Positions 63,166-64,000 of a stretch of DNA of 64,000 nt are shown here, in pieces; the first letter of the stretch is position 1; each line of letters starts with the position of its first letter. The notes under the pieces are model-generated. The model worked only from the letters and a program-made list of their open reading frames with translations. It did no database searches and was not told the DNA's origin. A program made the translations under genes and the position numbers. The stretch comes from Gammaproteobacteria bacterium (GTDB taxonomy: Bacteria; Pseudomonadota; Gammaproteobacteria; Pseudomonadales; Pseudohongiellaceae), in the NCBI GenBank assembly GCA_030682575.1, contig JAUXNX010000012.1:62001-126000 (forward strand), given 5' to 3'.

Positions 63166-64000
63166 TTAAACGAGAAATTGTCTGGCCTTGACGAGGGCCG
63201 CAAACAGGCGGTCCACATCGTCGAAAGTGTTATAGAAACTGAAACTGGCCCGCACAGTGCCGGGAATCCCGTATTGGTCCATGATCGGCTGCGCACAGTG
63301 ATTGCCGGTGCGCACTGCTACGCCCTGCTGATCCAGCAACGTACCAAGATCGGCCGGATGCACACCCTCCAGATTGAAACTCAACACGCTGGCCTTGTGC
63401 GCAGCAGTACCGACAAGACGCAAACCTGGCACTGCGGCCGCCTTCTTCTGCGCGTATTCGAGGAGCGCTTGTTCATGTTTCGCTGCGCCGACGCGATCCA
63501 AAGTGCCGAGGTAATCAATCGCGGCAGCCAGGCCTATCGCACCGGCGATATCCGGTGTTCCTGCTTCGAACTTGTACGGTAACTGGTTGTAGGTCGTGCC
63601 TGCAAAACTAACGGACTCGATCATCTCGCCTCCACCCTGATATGGGGGCATGGCCTCCAGTAATTCAAGCTTGCCGTACAACACGCCGAGACCTGTCGGG
63701 CCAAACAGCTTGTGAGCAGAGAATGCGTAGAAATCGCAATCCAGTGCCTGTACATCCACAGGCCAGTGTCCTACAGCCTGAGCTCCGTCCACGAGTGCGA
63801 GTGCGCCGACGGCGTGCGCCATCTGCACAATTTGCGCCACTGGATTGATGGTGCCCAGAGCATTGGACACGTGACCAACGGCCACCATGCACACATTGGA
63901 ATCGAGCATGTTGTTCAGTGCGGCAAGATTGATGGTGCCGGTACTGTCCACGGGAATCGCTTCGACTGTGGCACCCTTCTCCGCCGCGATCATCTGCCAG
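63166..64000 (-). CDS. sufS: Cysteine desulfurase SufS, N-terminal part missing at window edge
   Basis: The visible 278 residues are the C-terminal two thirds of a type II cysteine desulfurase. The PLP lysine is in FSAHKLFGPTGLGVLYG and the active cysteine in RTGNHCAQPIM. The frame continues past the right edge (last codons before the ATG at 63993 read W-Q). It supplies sulfur to SufE and the scaffold. sufB, sufC and sufD should lie further right. Confidence 0.93.
   Translation of the reverse strand, partial: WQMIAAEKGATVEAIPVDSTGTINLAALNNMLDSNVCMVAVGHVSNALGTINPVAQIVQMAHAVGALALVDGAQAVGHWPVDVQALDCDFYAFSAHKLFGPTGLGVLYGKLELLEAMPPYQGGGEMIESVSFAGTTYNQLPYKFEAGTPDIAGAIGLAAAIDYLGTLDRVGAAKHEQALLEYAQKKAAAVPGLRLVGTAAHKASVLSFNLEGVHPADLGTLLDQQGVAVRTGNHCAQPIMDQYGIPGTVRASFSFYNTFDDVDRLFAALVKARQFLV

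Noticed and set aside
1-64000. CRISPR array or rRNA operon
   Set aside because: No regularly spaced short direct repeats and no rRNA-like sequence were found on reading through the window.

Overview
The window is a contiguous piece of a gammaproteobacterial chromosome. The evidence is the mix of core genes (sbcB-type exonuclease I, pilU, pyrB, rsuA, rsmC-like, mtfA, ilvD, a suf cluster), strongly Gram-negative envelope genes (RND pump, lipoproteins, PQQ dehydrogenases, many exported proteins) and scattered extragenic palindromes of the Pseudomonas-like form GTGGGAGCGGGC..GCCC. I cannot name the genus from sequence alone. Genes are dense and there is no prophage, rRNA operon, CRISPR array or intact insertion sequence.

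Layout. 1-9 kb: end of an acyltransferase gene, an MsbA-like ABC exporter, exonuclease I, then a plus-strand run pyrB, pilU, mtfA, rsuA and an rsmC-like methyltransferase. 8.9-10.7 kb: an ECF42-type sigma factor with its DGPF/YCII partner. 10.8-17.2 kb: inorganic pyrophosphatase, a lone XdhC, a MATE pump, a PQ-loop-like membrane protein and an alkylation-repair pair (Ogt plus an Ada-AraC-AlkA fusion). 17.4-21.6 kb: two PQQ-dependent haem dehydrogenases with the cytochrome domain at opposite ends. 21.8-33.1 kb: ilvD, corA, a Fur-box-flanked pair (unknown periplasmic protein and PiuC), a Tat-exported aldo/keto reductase, a Tlc-like transporter, a diguanylate cyclase, a GST, a secreted metallo-beta-lactamase-fold hydrolase and a lipoprotein dipeptidase. 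33.2-37.4 kb: a CHASE-PAS-PAS-GGDEF sensor and an APC permease.

37.4-44.2 kb holds the most unusual unit: four minus-strand genes packed end to start (VTT membrane protein, GH15-like toroid glycosidase, GT4 glycosyltransferase, and a fusion of an alkaline-phosphatase-superfamily phosphodiesterase with an EEP domain). The two inner junctions are clear ATGA overlaps. A coupled glycolipid or phospholipid headgroup pathway is my inference.

44.5-54 kb is an accessory stretch ending at a tRNA-Arg(ACG) gene. It contains three toxin-antitoxin pairs (RelE/Xre, Doc/AbrB, HigBA), an Abi-alpha (DUF4393) candidate defence gene, a DUF1828 gene, an RsgA GTPase, and debris: two extra fragments of the doc gene, a rearranged fragment of the nearby cupin gene, and a direct repeat of about 150 bp flanking the first toxin-antitoxin pair. 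The tRNA 3' end is repeated in inverted orientation around its own terminator.

54.1-64 kb: a three-gene overlapping operon of Sel1-repeat proteins, an RND pump with its adaptor and a GbsR/MarR-type regulator preceded by a 17-bp-arm palindrome (likely operator), and the distal part of a suf operon (sufS partial, sufA-like, sufT, sufE) interrupted by a long hairpin repeat.
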